Counted from the stretch's first letter, positions 54,246 through 62,992 are shown. The stretch: 64,000 nucleotides of DNA from Antarcticimicrobium luteum (GCF_004358185.1 NZ_SMUV01000054.1:17558-81557); one strand, 5' to 3'. Numbers and translations: made by a program. The notes: generated by a model not told the origin, from the letters alone.

Positions 54246-55457
54246 TTATGAGACCTTCCGCGCGCGCCTACGCAATTCATCAAGAACACTTCGGATCGAA
54301 CTCCCTATCGCTGCGCCCAGCAGCGGCGGAACTGCATTCCCGACCTGTTCGTATTGTTCAACACGGGAGCCAACAAAACGGAAGCTGTCCGGGAAGGTCT
54401 GAATCCGCGCTGCCTCTCTGACCGTGAAGCAGCGATCCTGATCGTAGTGGAAATAGGCTCCCCAATGAGGATCGCATTTCGTCAGGATGGTTGAGGCAAG
54501 ACCCTCTGGCGCAACCCGACCATAGCGCTTCGTATGGTCGGAGCGGCGCGCTCGTCTCATACCCTTCGGCAGGAGATCTTCAGGAATGTCCGTCCAGTTC
54601 CCCCCAGGGGGAATGAACGACATGCGCTTGATGTTGATCTCCCCAAGACACGGAGCCTCGTGATTCAGGACACCCTTGCTGTCATAGCGCATCGCAGTCT
54701 GAAAATCATTCTGCGGTTTAGTCCTGTAGTCTTTGCGTTTTGCACCGGTCTCCCCGTTCGACAGCGCGGGTAGGTCATCAATCGCATCGCGCACACTTAC
54801 GAAGGAGGGCAATTCAAGGTTCGTCGGAAGAGCAACGATATTCTTCCCATCGAAGTTGGAGGTAAAATTGACACGAAGCGGCGCGTTACGAGCCGGTTCT
54901 GGGAAGGCACTGAGAGGATCGGCCTCATCGCCACGAATGCCGATAATCACGGTCCGCCACCGGGTTTGCGGCACACCGAAATGCGGCGCGTAAAGAATTT
55001 TCACGTCAGCCCTGTACCCGTGCTGACCCAATGCCTGCAAGATGGCCTGCAAGGTGCCACCACCTTCGAAGGACACAAGACCGGGCACATTTTCGATCAG
55101 CACCGCCTTCGGCTCAAACTCATCAACAAAGCGCAAGAACTCAAGAAAAAGGCTGTTGCGTGCATCATCCATCGACCGCTTGGGCGCGTTGATCGAGAAG
55201 CCCTGACAAGGCGGGCCACCTGCTACGAGATCAAGTTCGCCTTTCTGCAGCCCCAGCTGGCGCCGGACATCGCCCGCATCCACCAAGCGAATATCTCTCG
55301 ACTCAACGACGGCTTCAGGATGGTTGAGCGCGTAGGTTTCAGCGTGACGTGCAACAATTTCGTTCGCGTACAGAGACTTAAATCCAGAAACGCGCAACCC
55401 TTCCGAAAGCCCACCGGCACCAGAGAACAAATCAATAGATGTATACTGGGCTTTCAC
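54246..55457 (-). CDS. DNA (cytosine-5-)-methyltransferase
   Basis: The 403-residue enzyme has the ordered C5-methyltransferase motifs: I (DLFSGAGG, residues 9-16), IV (GGPPCQGFS, with catalytic C84), VI (ENVPG, near 122), VIII (QTRWR, near 158) and a C-terminal motif X (QVGNAVPPLLG). GTG at 55457 is preferred because AAGGAGAGG lies 4-7 bases upstream; the frame continues to 55505 through an A-rich run. It protects DNA from the NotI-like endonuclease encoded immediately downstream. The lower GC content of this gene compared with the flanking chromosome suggests horizontal gain. Confidence 0.95.
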   Translation of the reverse strand: MKAQYTSIDLFSGAGGLSEGLRVSGFKSLYANEIVARHAETYALNHPEAVVESRDIRLVDAGDVRRQLGLQKGELDLVAGGPPCQGFSINAPKRSMDDARNSLFLEFLRFVDEFEPKAVLIENVPGLVSFEGGGTLQAILQALGQHGYRADVKILYAPHFGVPQTRWRTVIIGIRGDEADPLSAFPEPARNAPLRVNFTSNFDGKNIVALPTNLELPSFVSVRDAIDDLPALSNGETGAKRKDYRTKPQNDFQTAMRYDSKGVLNHEAPCLGEINIKRMSFIPPGGNWTDIPEDLLPKGMRRARRSDHTKRYGRVAPEGLASTILTKCDPHWGAYFHYDQDRCFTVREAARIQTFPDSFRFVGSRVEQYEQVGNAVPPLLGAAIGSSIRSVLDELRRRARKVS

Positions 55458-55745
55458 TGCGCCTCTCCTTTTTTTTGAAGGCTCTACCGTGCTCATCGTT
55501 AGCATGAAAGAAGTGACGATGTCTTCCCTGTTTGTTCTCTTTTTGCGTCACGTCATCCGCGGCACAGCGCGGAAGCATTCTGCCGGTTCTGAAGCGAACG
55601 CCATTCGCGGTTGCAGCAACACCCGGCCCGGCAAGGACGGCCCAGAGCCGACCTTCAAGCCAAGCGCAGAGAAGGGCCGGATGCAGCCCTTTCCTGCCGG
55701 TCGTACCTAGTGCAGCATGAGGCCATCAGGGCAACCCGGGGCGAG

Positions 55746-56387
55746 ATGAGAATGACGACGGATTTCAGGGACCGCATCGAAGCAGCATACCAACGAAGTG
55801 GAAATGCCCTTGGTTGGCGGTTTCTCTACAGCCCTGCGGAAACCTTGCAAGGAGCCCGAATTGCTTTCTTAGGACTAAACCCCGGAGGATCGGCTGAGGA
55901 TGACGCGCATGCCACATACGCGATGGAAAGCGGAAGTGCCTATAGCCATGAAAGCTGGGTCGGTTGCGCACCGGGTGAAAGCAGGCTCCAGAGACAGGTT
56001 CTAGCTCTGTTCGAGAGGTTAGATACCAAGCCGGAACATGTCTTGGCGGGAAACCTCGTCCCTTTCCGCTCGAGAGATTGGCAGAGCCTGAAAAACCCGG
56101 AGGACTCGGTCCAATTCGGAACGGAGCTCTGGGAGGAGGTATTGCGTTCGGCCAAGCCTGCGCTGGTCATTACGATGGGTTCCCAAACTCGCAGGATTGT
56201 GGTCAACCTCCTAGGCATCGAAGAGCTTACAAAGCATGATGTCGGATGGGGCCGGGTTGCGGCGTATAAAGGACGATTTGACGGGGGGCGGTTCGTCGGA
56301 TTGCCGCACCTGTCCCGCTTCGGCATCATCACAAGACCTCAAAGCACCGAGGTATTGGATGAACTGCTCCCGATCAAGGAGCCTTGA
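55746..56387 (+). CDS. Uracil-DNA glycosylase-superfamily protein
   Basis: This 213-residue protein has a uracil-DNA-glycosylase-like fold, with motif 1 as GLNPGG near residue 41 and a motif-2-like LPHLSRFG near residue 189. It also has GNLVPFRSRDW near residue 100, which is common in the family. Members excise uracil or mismatched thymine from DNA. It is divergent from the C5-methyltransferase and lies between it and the OLD nuclease. A role in repairing deaminated 5-methylcytosine (T:G mismatches), as Vsr does for other systems, is a reasonable idea but not shown. An alternative start is ATG 55752. Confidence 0.8.
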   Translation: MRMTTDFRDRIEAAYQRSGNALGWRFLYSPAETLQGARIAFLGLNPGGSAEDDAHATYAMESGSAYSHESWVGCAPGESRLQRQVLALFERLDTKPEHVLAGNLVPFRSRDWQSLKNPEDSVQFGTELWEEVLRSAKPALVITMGSQTRRIVVNLLGIEELTKHDVGWGRVAAYKGRFDGGRFVGLPHLSRFGIITRPQSTEVLDELLPIKEP

Positions 56388-56444
56388 TCCAGCAAAACTA
56401 GATGGGAAAGACTGGAATCATCTCCGGGCAGAAAAGTCGGCAGT

Positions 56445-56460
56445 CAGCCCAAAGCGGACA
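56445..56460 (+). repeat. 15-base motif CAGCCCAAAGCGGAC, copy 1
   Basis: The sequence CAGCCCAAAGCGGACA occurs here and its first 15 bases recur inverted at 58552-58566, so the two copies flank the OLD-family genes. The copies are too short to be insertion-sequence ends by themselves. Confidence 0.5.
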
Positions 56461-56585
56461 TGAGGGTTCGGTTGAGGCGGGCACGGAAACGTTCTCTCTC
56501 CGCGCCCCACTTGAAAGTCTGCTTCCCTAAAGAACAACCCCAAGTTATGCTTGTGCCAAAGGGTTTTGAAAGGGCAGGTACCTGA

Positions 56586-57782
56586 ATGAAACTGCGCGAG
56601 GTAAGTGCGAAGAACTTTCGCACACTAGAAGATTTAGGCGTCAGCTTCGAGGATGATTATTGCACCTTAAGTGGCCGCAACAATGCCGGAAAGACCGCAA
56701 TCGTCACGATAATTAGGCACTTTTTGGACAACGAGGATCGCCCTTTTTTTCACGGTGAAAACGCATTGTCCTTCGAACGAGATCACACCCAATGGTCATC
56801 AACTGAAGAAATGGAAATATCAGTAAGATTAGAGCTGGACCGTCATGATGACGCTGAGGTATTCTTTGTCGTGGACAAATTCGCATCGGCGCCAATCGAA
56901 GGTGATGCTGCTCGAGTAAGGATAATAGAGACCTTTACTGTTGGCGGAAGGAGCAGACTAATTTGTCGGGTCAACGGCCAAGAATTAGACGGTCAAAATT
57001 CGAGTGAGATAGCAAAAAAGCTAAAATCTGCAGATAACTTGGTGGTGCATAACTCGACCGTTCCAAGCAGAAGCATATATTACTTTTCGGGCGAAATGAC
57101 GGAAGTGCTCGAATCTCATTTTTCCCAAGAAGATCGAAAAAAGATCTCTGACGCTGAAAGAAATTTATCAAACAAGGTCAAAAATGCGGCCAAACAGCAT
57201 AAAGAAGATCTGAGCGCACTTCTGGGAAGGCTTGGCGAAAACTATGAAGTGGAGTTGACAACCCTCGACAGAGGTGGGTCGTCGCGGTTTCCATTAAATG
57301 TCAAGCTAAACGACAAAAGCGTTGATGTGAATCTAGGTGGTTGGGGTTCTGGCACACAAAATCGAACGAGGGTATTGATTTCAGTGTTGGAGGCTGACCG
57401 TATAAGAAAATCGCAATCCCCCGAAAGCAGATCGACGCCGGTTGTCATTGTCGAAGAGCCGGAGAGTTTTTTGCATCCATCGGCTCAAGCTGAATTTGGT
57501 AGAGTATTGAATAACTTGGCGGAGGATTTTGGCATACAGATTCTCGCGACGACACACAGTCCGTATATGCTGAATCAAACAAAACCAGAAGCAAATATAC
57601 TCTTAGAGAGGAAAGTCTCACGAAAGAAACTCAAAGAGACCGTGAGGATGGATGTATCTGGCGATGACTGGATGTTGCCTTTTGCCGACAATTTAGGTGT
57701 GGTGTCAGGTGAGTTCATACCTTGGAAAAAAAATCGTCGCATCTCCAAACTCGAGAATTGTTTTGGTGGAAGGAGATATTGA
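56586..57782 (+). CDS. OLD-family ATPase, N-terminal part (frameshifted from its TOPRIM half)
   Basis: The 398-residue product is an SMC/RecF-like AAA ATPase. It has Walker A GRNNAGKT (residues 30-37), a coiled-coil middle (about 180-215), a signature region near GGWGSGTQNR (251-260), Walker B VVIVEEPE (286-293) and the THSP His switch near 323. OLD nucleases normally continue into a TOPRIM domain, but here the frame runs into unrelated residues after W380-K382. The TOPRIM half is in another frame at 57733 onward. The joined protein would have about 557 residues, a normal OLD length. The gene is AT-rich for this genome and lies in a defence island, consistent with phage defence. Confidence 0.88.
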   Translation: MKLREVSAKNFRTLEDLGVSFEDDYCTLSGRNNAGKTAIVTIIRHFLDNEDRPFFHGENALSFERDHTQWSSTEEMEISVRLELDRHDDAEVFFVVDKFASAPIEGDAARVRIIETFTVGGRSRLICRVNGQELDGQNSSEIAKKLKSADNLVVHNSTVPSRSIYYFSGEMTEVLESHFSQEDRKKISDAERNLSNKVKNAAKQHKEDLSALLGRLGENYEVELTTLDRGGSSRFPLNVKLNDKSVDVNLGGWGSGTQNRTRVLISVLEADRIRKSQSPESRSTPVVIVEEPESFLHPSAQAEFGRVLNNLAEDFGIQILATTHSPYMLNQTKPEANILLERKVSRKKLKETVRMDVSGDDWMLPFADNLGVVSGEFIPWKKNRRISKLENCFGGRRY

Positions 57783-58260
57783 TGTCGAATACTTCGATAT
57801 TCTTAAGTCAAAATACCCAAAAATTTACTCGATACCTGAAGATGTAGAAGTCGTCAGTTATGGGGGTAAGGACGCGCTAAAGAACACCCAAGTGCTGCAG
57901 TTTATGCTATCTCGCCTTGAGCGAGTGTTCATCACATTTGACTTGGATGCTGAAAGGGAAGTGAAACCTAAGCTCGAATCCATAGGCTTGAGCGCCGATA
58001 AAGATTTTTGCTCCATTGGGATCGACCAGCATGGAAGTGAGTGTATAGAGGGCCTGCTACCCGCAGCAATCCTTGCAGAAGTCTATGCCGAAAATGTTAA
58101 GGATGTTGCTGCGCTCGGATCAGCTAACAGCTCTGCACGTAGGTCAGCGAAATCCAATCTAAAAAGGGCGGCTTTAGAAAAGTTCAAGAGGGGCGATCTC
58201 ACTGATAATGACCTAAAGGAGATGCAAAAACTTATGACAAAAATCTCTAAAACATTTTAG
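57697..58260 (+). CDS. OLD-family nuclease, C-terminal TOPRIM part
   Basis: This frame encodes a TOPRIM domain with the catalytic glutamate in IVLVEGDIDVEYF and the DxD-type metal site in FITFDLDAE, followed by a helical tail ending in KISKTF. It is open from GTG 57697, but no ribosome-binding site precedes that codon. The natural junction with the ATPase half is at the A8 run 57726-57733, where skipping one A gives WKK-IVASPNSRIV. It may be expressed only after slippage or be the relic of a recent mutation. Without GajB-like helicase genes nearby, the standalone OLD class is more likely than Gabija. Confidence 0.82.
   Translation: MWCQVSSYLGKKIVASPNSRIVLVEGDIDVEYFDILKSKYPKIYSIPEDVEVVSYGGKDALKNTQVLQFMLSRLERVFITFDLDAEREVKPKLESIGLSADKDFCSIGIDQHGSECIEGLLPAAILAEVYAENVKDVAALGSANSSARRSAKSNLKRAALEKFKRGDLTDNDLKEMQKLMTKISKTF
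57726..57733 (+). other. A8 homopolymer at the ATPase/TOPRIM frame junction
   Basis: Eight consecutive A residues sit exactly where the two halves of the OLD-type gene change frame. Loss of one A in the DNA or RNA would read TGG AAA AAA ATC and fuse the halves. Such runs are known sites of transcriptional slippage and also of simple indel mutation or sequencing error. Confidence 0.7.
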
Positions 58261-59044
58261 TTTCAATTTATTCGAAAGGCAGAGTTTCTGCGAAAACCGA
58301 AAATAACCGACTTTAGACCAATGACAAACCTCACACGAAACGTTAGAAAATGGCCGCTAATTTAACTTTGCAAAGTCCACTCCCTGCGCATGGCTGCCCT
58401 TGGTGTGAAGGCGCGGCATGGTTGGATGGGTCTTTCGGCCTCTGGATGGCCGCTTTCGCGTTTCCGAGGCGCGGGCCGAGCACTTGCAGCGAATTCACAC
58501 TTCCCGCCCGACCTGCGTGTGCTGGCTCGGGTGGATGGTCGCCAAGTATGGGTCCGCTTTGGGCTGGCGCCCGACCTTCGCCGCACCTGGTATAGAGGTC
58601 GGCAATGAGCAGGGAGGCGACCTTTGCAAAGATGCCGCACTGGGGGTCGTCCCGAAACTTCACCGTCGTGAATTGTGATCGAGAATTTGCTCAGGTGTCG
58701 TTGCCCAGGGCGCTTCGGAAGCGTGCCGCCGGGGTCTTGTCGTTAGGCGGGCCCCAAATTCCTTTGCGAAGAAGGAGCAGCAAAATGGTTCTGTAGATCG
58801 GCTTGGGTGGTGACTTCATCGAGCGTAGCAACGGCGCTTTGGCTGCTGCATCATCCCGGCCGCTGCGACGAGCCTTGCGAAAATGGTATTGTTGCTGGCT
58901 TGCTTCATGCGTCCCCAGCAACGGCTATCAGGCGCTTTCGGCATGCGCGCACAATTAGTTTGCCGGCGATCTCGGATCGGGGCAATGATCCATGACGGAC
59001 CATTGCCCTTCTTATCGGGGTGCCGGCGAGTAGGTCGCTGCGAA
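58261..59044. other. Gene-free stretch between the OLD locus and the copper operon
   Basis: Several short frames are open on both strands (for example 58350-58595 and 58691-58921), but none has a recognisable domain, a good ribosome-binding site or consistent codon use. GC content rises again after about 58350. The inverted copy of the CAGCCCAAAGCGGAC motif lies at 58552-58566. The region may hold decayed sequence at the island boundary. Confidence 0.5.
58552..58566 (-). repeat. 15-base motif CAGCCCAAAGCGGAC, inverted copy 2
   Basis: GTCCGCTTTGGGCTG here is the exact reverse complement of 56445-56459. The pair brackets the OLD-family genes at about 140 bases upstream and 290 bases downstream. 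Confidence 0.5.
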
Positions 59045-59326
59045 TTACTTGAGAGCGATGACCGTCAGCTTGCCATCTACGCGTGCGGCGACAAACTCGA
59101 TGTCCTGGCCCTCGGCCATATTTACGATCATCTCTTCGTTGGCACGGAACACCATGGTCATCGCGGGCATGTCCAGATCCACCAGTTCTTCGTGGATGAT
59201 CGTGACCTTGCCGGCCTTGGCGTCGACCTTCTTGATTTTGCCCTTTGTGTAGGTCTCGGCCATCGCCAGCCCCGCGCTGAGCGCAAGCGCCAGGGCGGTG
59301 AGCCCAACTGTCTTCAAATACATCAT
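59045..59326 (-). CDS. CusF-like periplasmic copper-binding protein
   Basis: This 93-residue protein has a signal peptide (to about residue 23, GLAMA) and a small OB-fold domain with VTIIHEELVDLDMPAMTMVF. H45, M56 and M58 correspond to the CusF copper ligands, while Met53 stands where E. coli CusF has the capping Trp. It would chaperone Cu(I) or Ag(I) in the periplasm. It is the last gene of the minus-strand copper operon, after a cupredoxin. Confidence 0.9.
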   Translation of the reverse strand: MMYLKTVGLTALALALSAGLAMAETYTKGKIKKVDAKAGKVTIIHEELVDLDMPAMTMVFRANEEMIVNMAEGQDIEFVAARVDGKLTVIALK

Positions 59327-59350
59327 GTCAGTTTCCTTGGTCTGCAGGGT

Positions 59351-59821
59351 TCAGTTGACGGTGATCGGACCGTGCATGCCCGATTCGTAGTGGCCGGGGA
59401 TCAGGCAGGCGAATTCGAAGGTTCCGGCGTTGGAGAATGTCCAGAGGATCTCGCCCTTCATGCCGGGATCGAGGCGAACCGAATTGGGGTCGTCGTGCTC
59501 CATGTCCATCTTGGCCATGAGCGCCTTGTGCTCCTGGTTCTTCTCTGACGTATCCATCACGAATTCATGTTCGAATTCGCCGGCGTTGGTGATGACGAAC
59601 TTGATCGTTTCGCCGGCATTGAAGTTCAATTCGGCGGGTTCATAGACCATGCCATCTTCGGTTTCTCGCATGGTGATTTCGACGGTCCGGTCAAAGTGAC
59701 GATCACCGGGTTTACCGATGGCCATCATGGCGTGGCCATGGCCGCCCGCATGTTCACCTGCGGCAAAGGCCGCGCCAGCCAGTGCGACGGATAGGATCGT
59801 GGTAAAGAACACAGATTTCAT
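59351..59821 (-). CDS. Periplasmic cupredoxin-like copper protein
   Basis: The 156-residue protein has a signal peptide (to about residue 21), a His-rich N-terminus (GEHAGGHGH) and a plastocyanin-like domain. The type 1 copper ligands appear as H85, C139, H144 and M149 in EHEFVM and FACLIPGHYESGM. It probably stores or shuttles copper electrons for the multicopper oxidase encoded just upstream. A Met/His-rich segment, KMDMEH, may bind additional copper. Confidence 0.9.
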   Translation of the reverse strand: MKSVFFTTILSVALAGAAFAAGEHAGGHGHAMMAIGKPGDRHFDRTVEITMRETEDGMVYEPAELNFNAGETIKFVITNAGEFEHEFVMDTSEKNQEHKALMAKMDMEHDDPNSVRLDPGMKGEILWTFSNAGTFEFACLIPGHYESGMHGPITVN

Positions 59822-59866
59822 GGCATTTCCTTTTGGTTTCGTTGAGTTGTCTGCCTCCGAAGCGAT

Positions 59867-61225
59867 TCAGCCCCGGGAGGTTGCTTTTTCGGTGAGGCGG
59901 GTTTTTGCGTCATTCACCCGGGTGAACTCGGGCAATTCTCCGGTCCATTCCCAGGCCTGCTCGCCGGGTGGATTTTCATACCAACCCGGATCTTCGTAAT
60001 CGTCGGGATCGATCCCTTCTCGAACCTTCACGACAGAGAACATGCCGCCCATTTCAATCGGGCCATGCCGACCCCAGCCGGTCATCATCGGCACAGTGTT
60101 CTCCGGCAGCTCCATTTCCATGCGCCCCATATCGGCCATGCCCGCCATGCCCATGGGCATGTATTCCGGCTGGAAGGTGCGGATCTTCTTGGTCAGTTGC
60201 GACTTGTTCACCCCGATGAAGGTGGGCACGTCATGGCCCATTGCGTTCATCGTGTGGTGCGACTTGTGACAATGGATCGCCCAGTCGCCCAGGTGGTCAG
60301 CCACGAATTCATAGGCGCGCATCGCGCCCACGGGGATGTCGATGGTGACCTCGGGCCATTGCGCGCTTTCAGGCACCCAGCCGCCGTCTGTGCAGGTGAC
60401 CTTGAAGTCATAGCCGTGCATGTGGATTGGGTGGTTGGTCATGGTAAGGTTGCCGACGCGCACGCGCACCCTGTCACCCCTGTTCACGACCAGCGGATCG
60501 ATGTCTGGAAAGATACGGCTGTTCCAGGTCCAGAGATTGAAGTCGGTCATGGTCATGATCCGCGGCACGTAAGTGCCGGGGTCGATGTCGAAGGCGTTCA
60601 GCATGATCAGGAAATCCCGATCAACCGGCATGAAGGCAGGGTCTTTGGGGTGGACGATGAAAAAGCCCATCATCCCCATGGCCATTTGCACCATCTCGTC
60701 GGCATGCGGGTGATACATGAAAGTGCCGGACTTGGTCAGGTCGAACTCATAGACATAGGTTTTGCCCGGTGGGATGCCGGGGTGCGACAGTCCGCCGACG
60801 CCGTCCATGCCCGATGGCAGGATGAGGCCGTGCCAGTGCACCGTGGTATGTTCGGGCAAGCGGTTGGTGACATAGATGCGTACGCGGTCGCCTTCGACGG
60901 CCTCGATCGTCGGTCCGGTGGATTGACCATTATAGCCCCAGAGGTGGGCAATCATGCCGTCGGCCAGTTCCCGTTCCACCGGCTCGGCGACAAGGTGGAA
61001 TTCCTTGACCCCATTGTTCATGCGGTGCGGCAGGGTCCAGCCGTTGAGCGTGACCACGGGTGTATAGTCCCGCCCGGAACCGGGACGTGGTGTAATGATG
61101 GTGGCCGCGCTGTTCATTACGGCGGCCTCTGGCAATCCCATGTTCAGGGTCTTTCCCCAGGCCTGGGACGAGACAAGGGCGGCCCCCGTGGCGCCGGCCC
61201 CTAGCAATTGGCGTCTGTTCAGCAT
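59867..61225 (-). CDS. Multicopper oxidase (CopA/PcoA-like, Tat-exported)
   Basis: The 452-residue protein begins with a twin-arginine signal (NRRQLLGAGATGAALVSS). It has four copper-binding clusters: HWHG (130-133), HPH (172-174), HPIHMH (265-270) and HCHKSHH (318-324). A Met-rich stretch (MPMGMAGMADMGRMEMEL) near residue 365 resembles copper-tolerance oxidases. It likely oxidises Cu(I) to less toxic Cu(II) in the periplasm. The ATG at 61225 follows GAGGAG; an earlier ATG at 61240 overlaps the upstream gene. Confidence 0.93.
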   Translation of the reverse strand: MLNRRQLLGAGATGAALVSSQAWGKTLNMGLPEAAVMNSAATIITPRPGSGRDYTPVVTLNGWTLPHRMNNGVKEFHLVAEPVERELADGMIAHLWGYNGQSTGPTIEAVEGDRVRIYVTNRLPEHTTVHWHGLILPSGMDGVGGLSHPGIPPGKTYVYEFDLTKSGTFMYHPHADEMVQMAMGMMGFFIVHPKDPAFMPVDRDFLIMLNAFDIDPGTYVPRIMTMTDFNLWTWNSRIFPDIDPLVVNRGDRVRVRVGNLTMTNHPIHMHGYDFKVTCTDGGWVPESAQWPEVTIDIPVGAMRAYEFVADHLGDWAIHCHKSHHTMNAMGHDVPTFIGVNKSQLTKKIRTFQPEYMPMGMAGMADMGRMEMELPENTVPMMTGWGRHGPIEMGGMFSVVKVREGIDPDDYEDPGWYENPPGEQAWEWTGELPEFTRVNDAKTRLTEKATSRG

Positions 61226-61236
61226 CTCGGTTCTCC

Positions 61237-62697
61237 TCAATGTCCAGCGCCGCCACCGGCGGCGATTGCAGCGCTTTCGCCGCCATTCTCACCACCGGCG
61301 CCGCCGCCATAGATCGCGGCGGTCAGCTCAGCCTGGCTCAGGTAGAAATCTCGCTTGGCATTGGCCGCCTCCAGTTCGGCGCCCAGCTTTTCGCGCACAT
61401 CCGTCAGCAGTTCGAAGGTATTGGTGATCATGCCGTTGTAGGACAGCAACCCTTCTTGCTCGACCGTGGCGCGGAGCGGCACCAGCACATCGCGATAGTG
61501 GCGCGCGATCCTGTACGAGGCGTGATAGGCGACTTCGGCGCCACGCGCCTCTGAGCGCACATTGACGGCTTTTTCCGCCAGCACGTTTGCCGCCTGAAGG
61601 TACCCTAGTTCGGCCTTGCGCATCCGAGCCTGACCGGTGTCGTAGATCGGAATGGCAAATTCCAGTTCAAGCTGCGGGGTGGTCGCGGTTTCACGTCTGC
61701 CTTTCTCGATTTCCCGTTCACTCTCGAAACCGGCAATGAATTCCAGATCGGTTATCAGCCGCGTCCTGTCGGTCAGGCCAAAGGCGGCGGCCTGCGCCTC
61801 TAGCCCAAGCCTGGCTATGCGCAGGTCGACGCGGTTCTGTAACGCCCGCGCCTCGAGATTGGTGATCGATCCAACAGAGCTCGGCAGTGACGGCAGGGCA
61901 TTGGGGACGAAATAATCCACTTCGCTGCCCCATAGCCCCATGAGGCGGGTCAGCTCCTCCTTGGCACGGGCGGCGTTCAGCCGCGCCCGCGCCAGTTGTC
62001 CTGCGAGTTCGGCGTTGAACGCCTGTTCGCGGGCCTGTCCGGCCCGATTCAGCGCGCCGGTTTCGCCAAGTCTCTGCGCCAGCTCCGAACCAGCGTCGGA
62101 TGTCGCCTTGGCTTGCCGAAGAAAGGCCACGGTTTCGAAGGCGGCAACCGCGTTGACCCAGGCTATGCGCGTCTGGTTGGCAAGCCTCAGTGTGTCACCG
62201 ACCGCCTCGGCCTGCGCGGTGCGGAAGTTCACATCCGCCAGCGCCAGCCGCTGCTTACGGGTCCGGGCATCCTGTATGTTGGTGGCGATCATGCCCTCAA
62301 TGGCGCGGTAGGCACCCAGTTCCGCGGCGCCGATGCCCAGAACGCCGATAGAAACCACTGGGTTTTCCGGCGTCGCTTGCTGCCATGCCTCGGCCGCTGA
62401 GAGGCCGACATTTGCATAAGAAGCTTGGAGGCCCTTGTTGTTCAGCAGGGCGACCTGCACGGCGGTATCTGCCGAGATGGTCTTTTTATGCACCATTGCA
62501 TGAACGTCACGCCTCAGCGCGCCGTTTTCAGCCTGGCTTTGCGCGAAGGCGGTGCGCTTGCCGATCGCCGCCGCGGTCTGGCTGGAGATGGTGGCAAAGC
62601 CCGCCGTCGGTTCGGTATAGATGCCGGGCACGGCGGTCGCGCAGGCTCCCATGATCAGGGGTAGGCCAAGGACCACGGATTTTCGGAGATAGCGCAT
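61237..62697 (-). CDS. TolC-family outer-membrane protein
   Basis: This 486-residue protein has a short signal with a possible lipobox (LIMGAC). Long alpha-helical repeats of the outer membrane efflux family follow, with the paired helices around residues 80-230 and 280-450. CusC-like proteins of this type export copper together with CusA and CusB, which are not seen here. The ATG at 62697 overlaps the stop of the small lipoprotein by one base. A C-terminal Gly/Ala-rich tail is present. Confidence 0.88.
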   Translation of the reverse strand: MRYLRKSVVLGLPLIMGACATAVPGIYTEPTAGFATISSQTAAAIGKRTAFAQSQAENGALRRDVHAMVHKKTISADTAVQVALLNNKGLQASYANVGLSAAEAWQQATPENPVVSIGVLGIGAAELGAYRAIEGMIATNIQDARTRKQRLALADVNFRTAQAEAVGDTLRLANQTRIAWVNAVAAFETVAFLRQAKATSDAGSELAQRLGETGALNRAGQAREQAFNAELAGQLARARLNAARAKEELTRLMGLWGSEVDYFVPNALPSLPSSVGSITNLEARALQNRVDLRIARLGLEAQAAAFGLTDRTRLITDLEFIAGFESEREIEKGRRETATTPQLELEFAIPIYDTGQARMRKAELGYLQAANVLAEKAVNVRSEARGAEVAYHASYRIARHYRDVLVPLRATVEQEGLLSYNGMITNTFELLTDVREKLGAELEAANAKRDFYLSQAELTAAIYGGGAGGENGGESAAIAAGGGAGH

Positions 62698-62918
62698 CAG
62701 TTGCCCTCCGACTGTTCGTCGTTGACCGTACGCCAGTCGCGCGGCCCGGTGGGTGCGCGATAACTGTAGTCCATCAGGGGATTGGCATAGGCGATTGCCG
62801 AGACGACTGCGGGGTTCACAGAGGCCTGTTGTGCCGTGACATCCGGCAAAGGTGTCGGCGCCTGTGCGCAGGCCCCGAGTCCGAGGGCGCAAACCCCCGC
62901 AATAAGATGAGATTTCAT
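62697..62918 (-). CDS. Small predicted lipoprotein of the copper operon
   Basis: The 73-residue product has an N-terminal signal with lipobox LGLGAC and a short mature part. No known domain is recognised. Overlap with the TolC-like gene (TGATG) and its position at the head of the operon suggest that it supports outer-membrane assembly of the copper proteins. This is an inference from position only. Confidence 0.7.
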   Translation of the reverse strand: MKSHLIAGVCALGLGACAQAPTPLPDVTAQQASVNPAVVSAIAYANPLMDYSYRAPTGPRDWRTVNDEQSEGN

Positions 62919-62992
62919 ATGGGTATCCTGAAGTCTGACGAAATTGGCGCGGTGTCGGGCACCGGGCCATTGGGCCTCATAGAGGCCTGCGA

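Noticed and set aside
56586..58260. Gabija (GajA-GajB) system
   Set aside because: The GajA-like ATPase/TOPRIM protein is present, but no UvrD-like GajB helicase follows within the window.
58350..58921. Several small frames after the OLD gene as candidate genes
   Set aside because: They overlap on both strands, lack ribosome-binding sites and show no family features.
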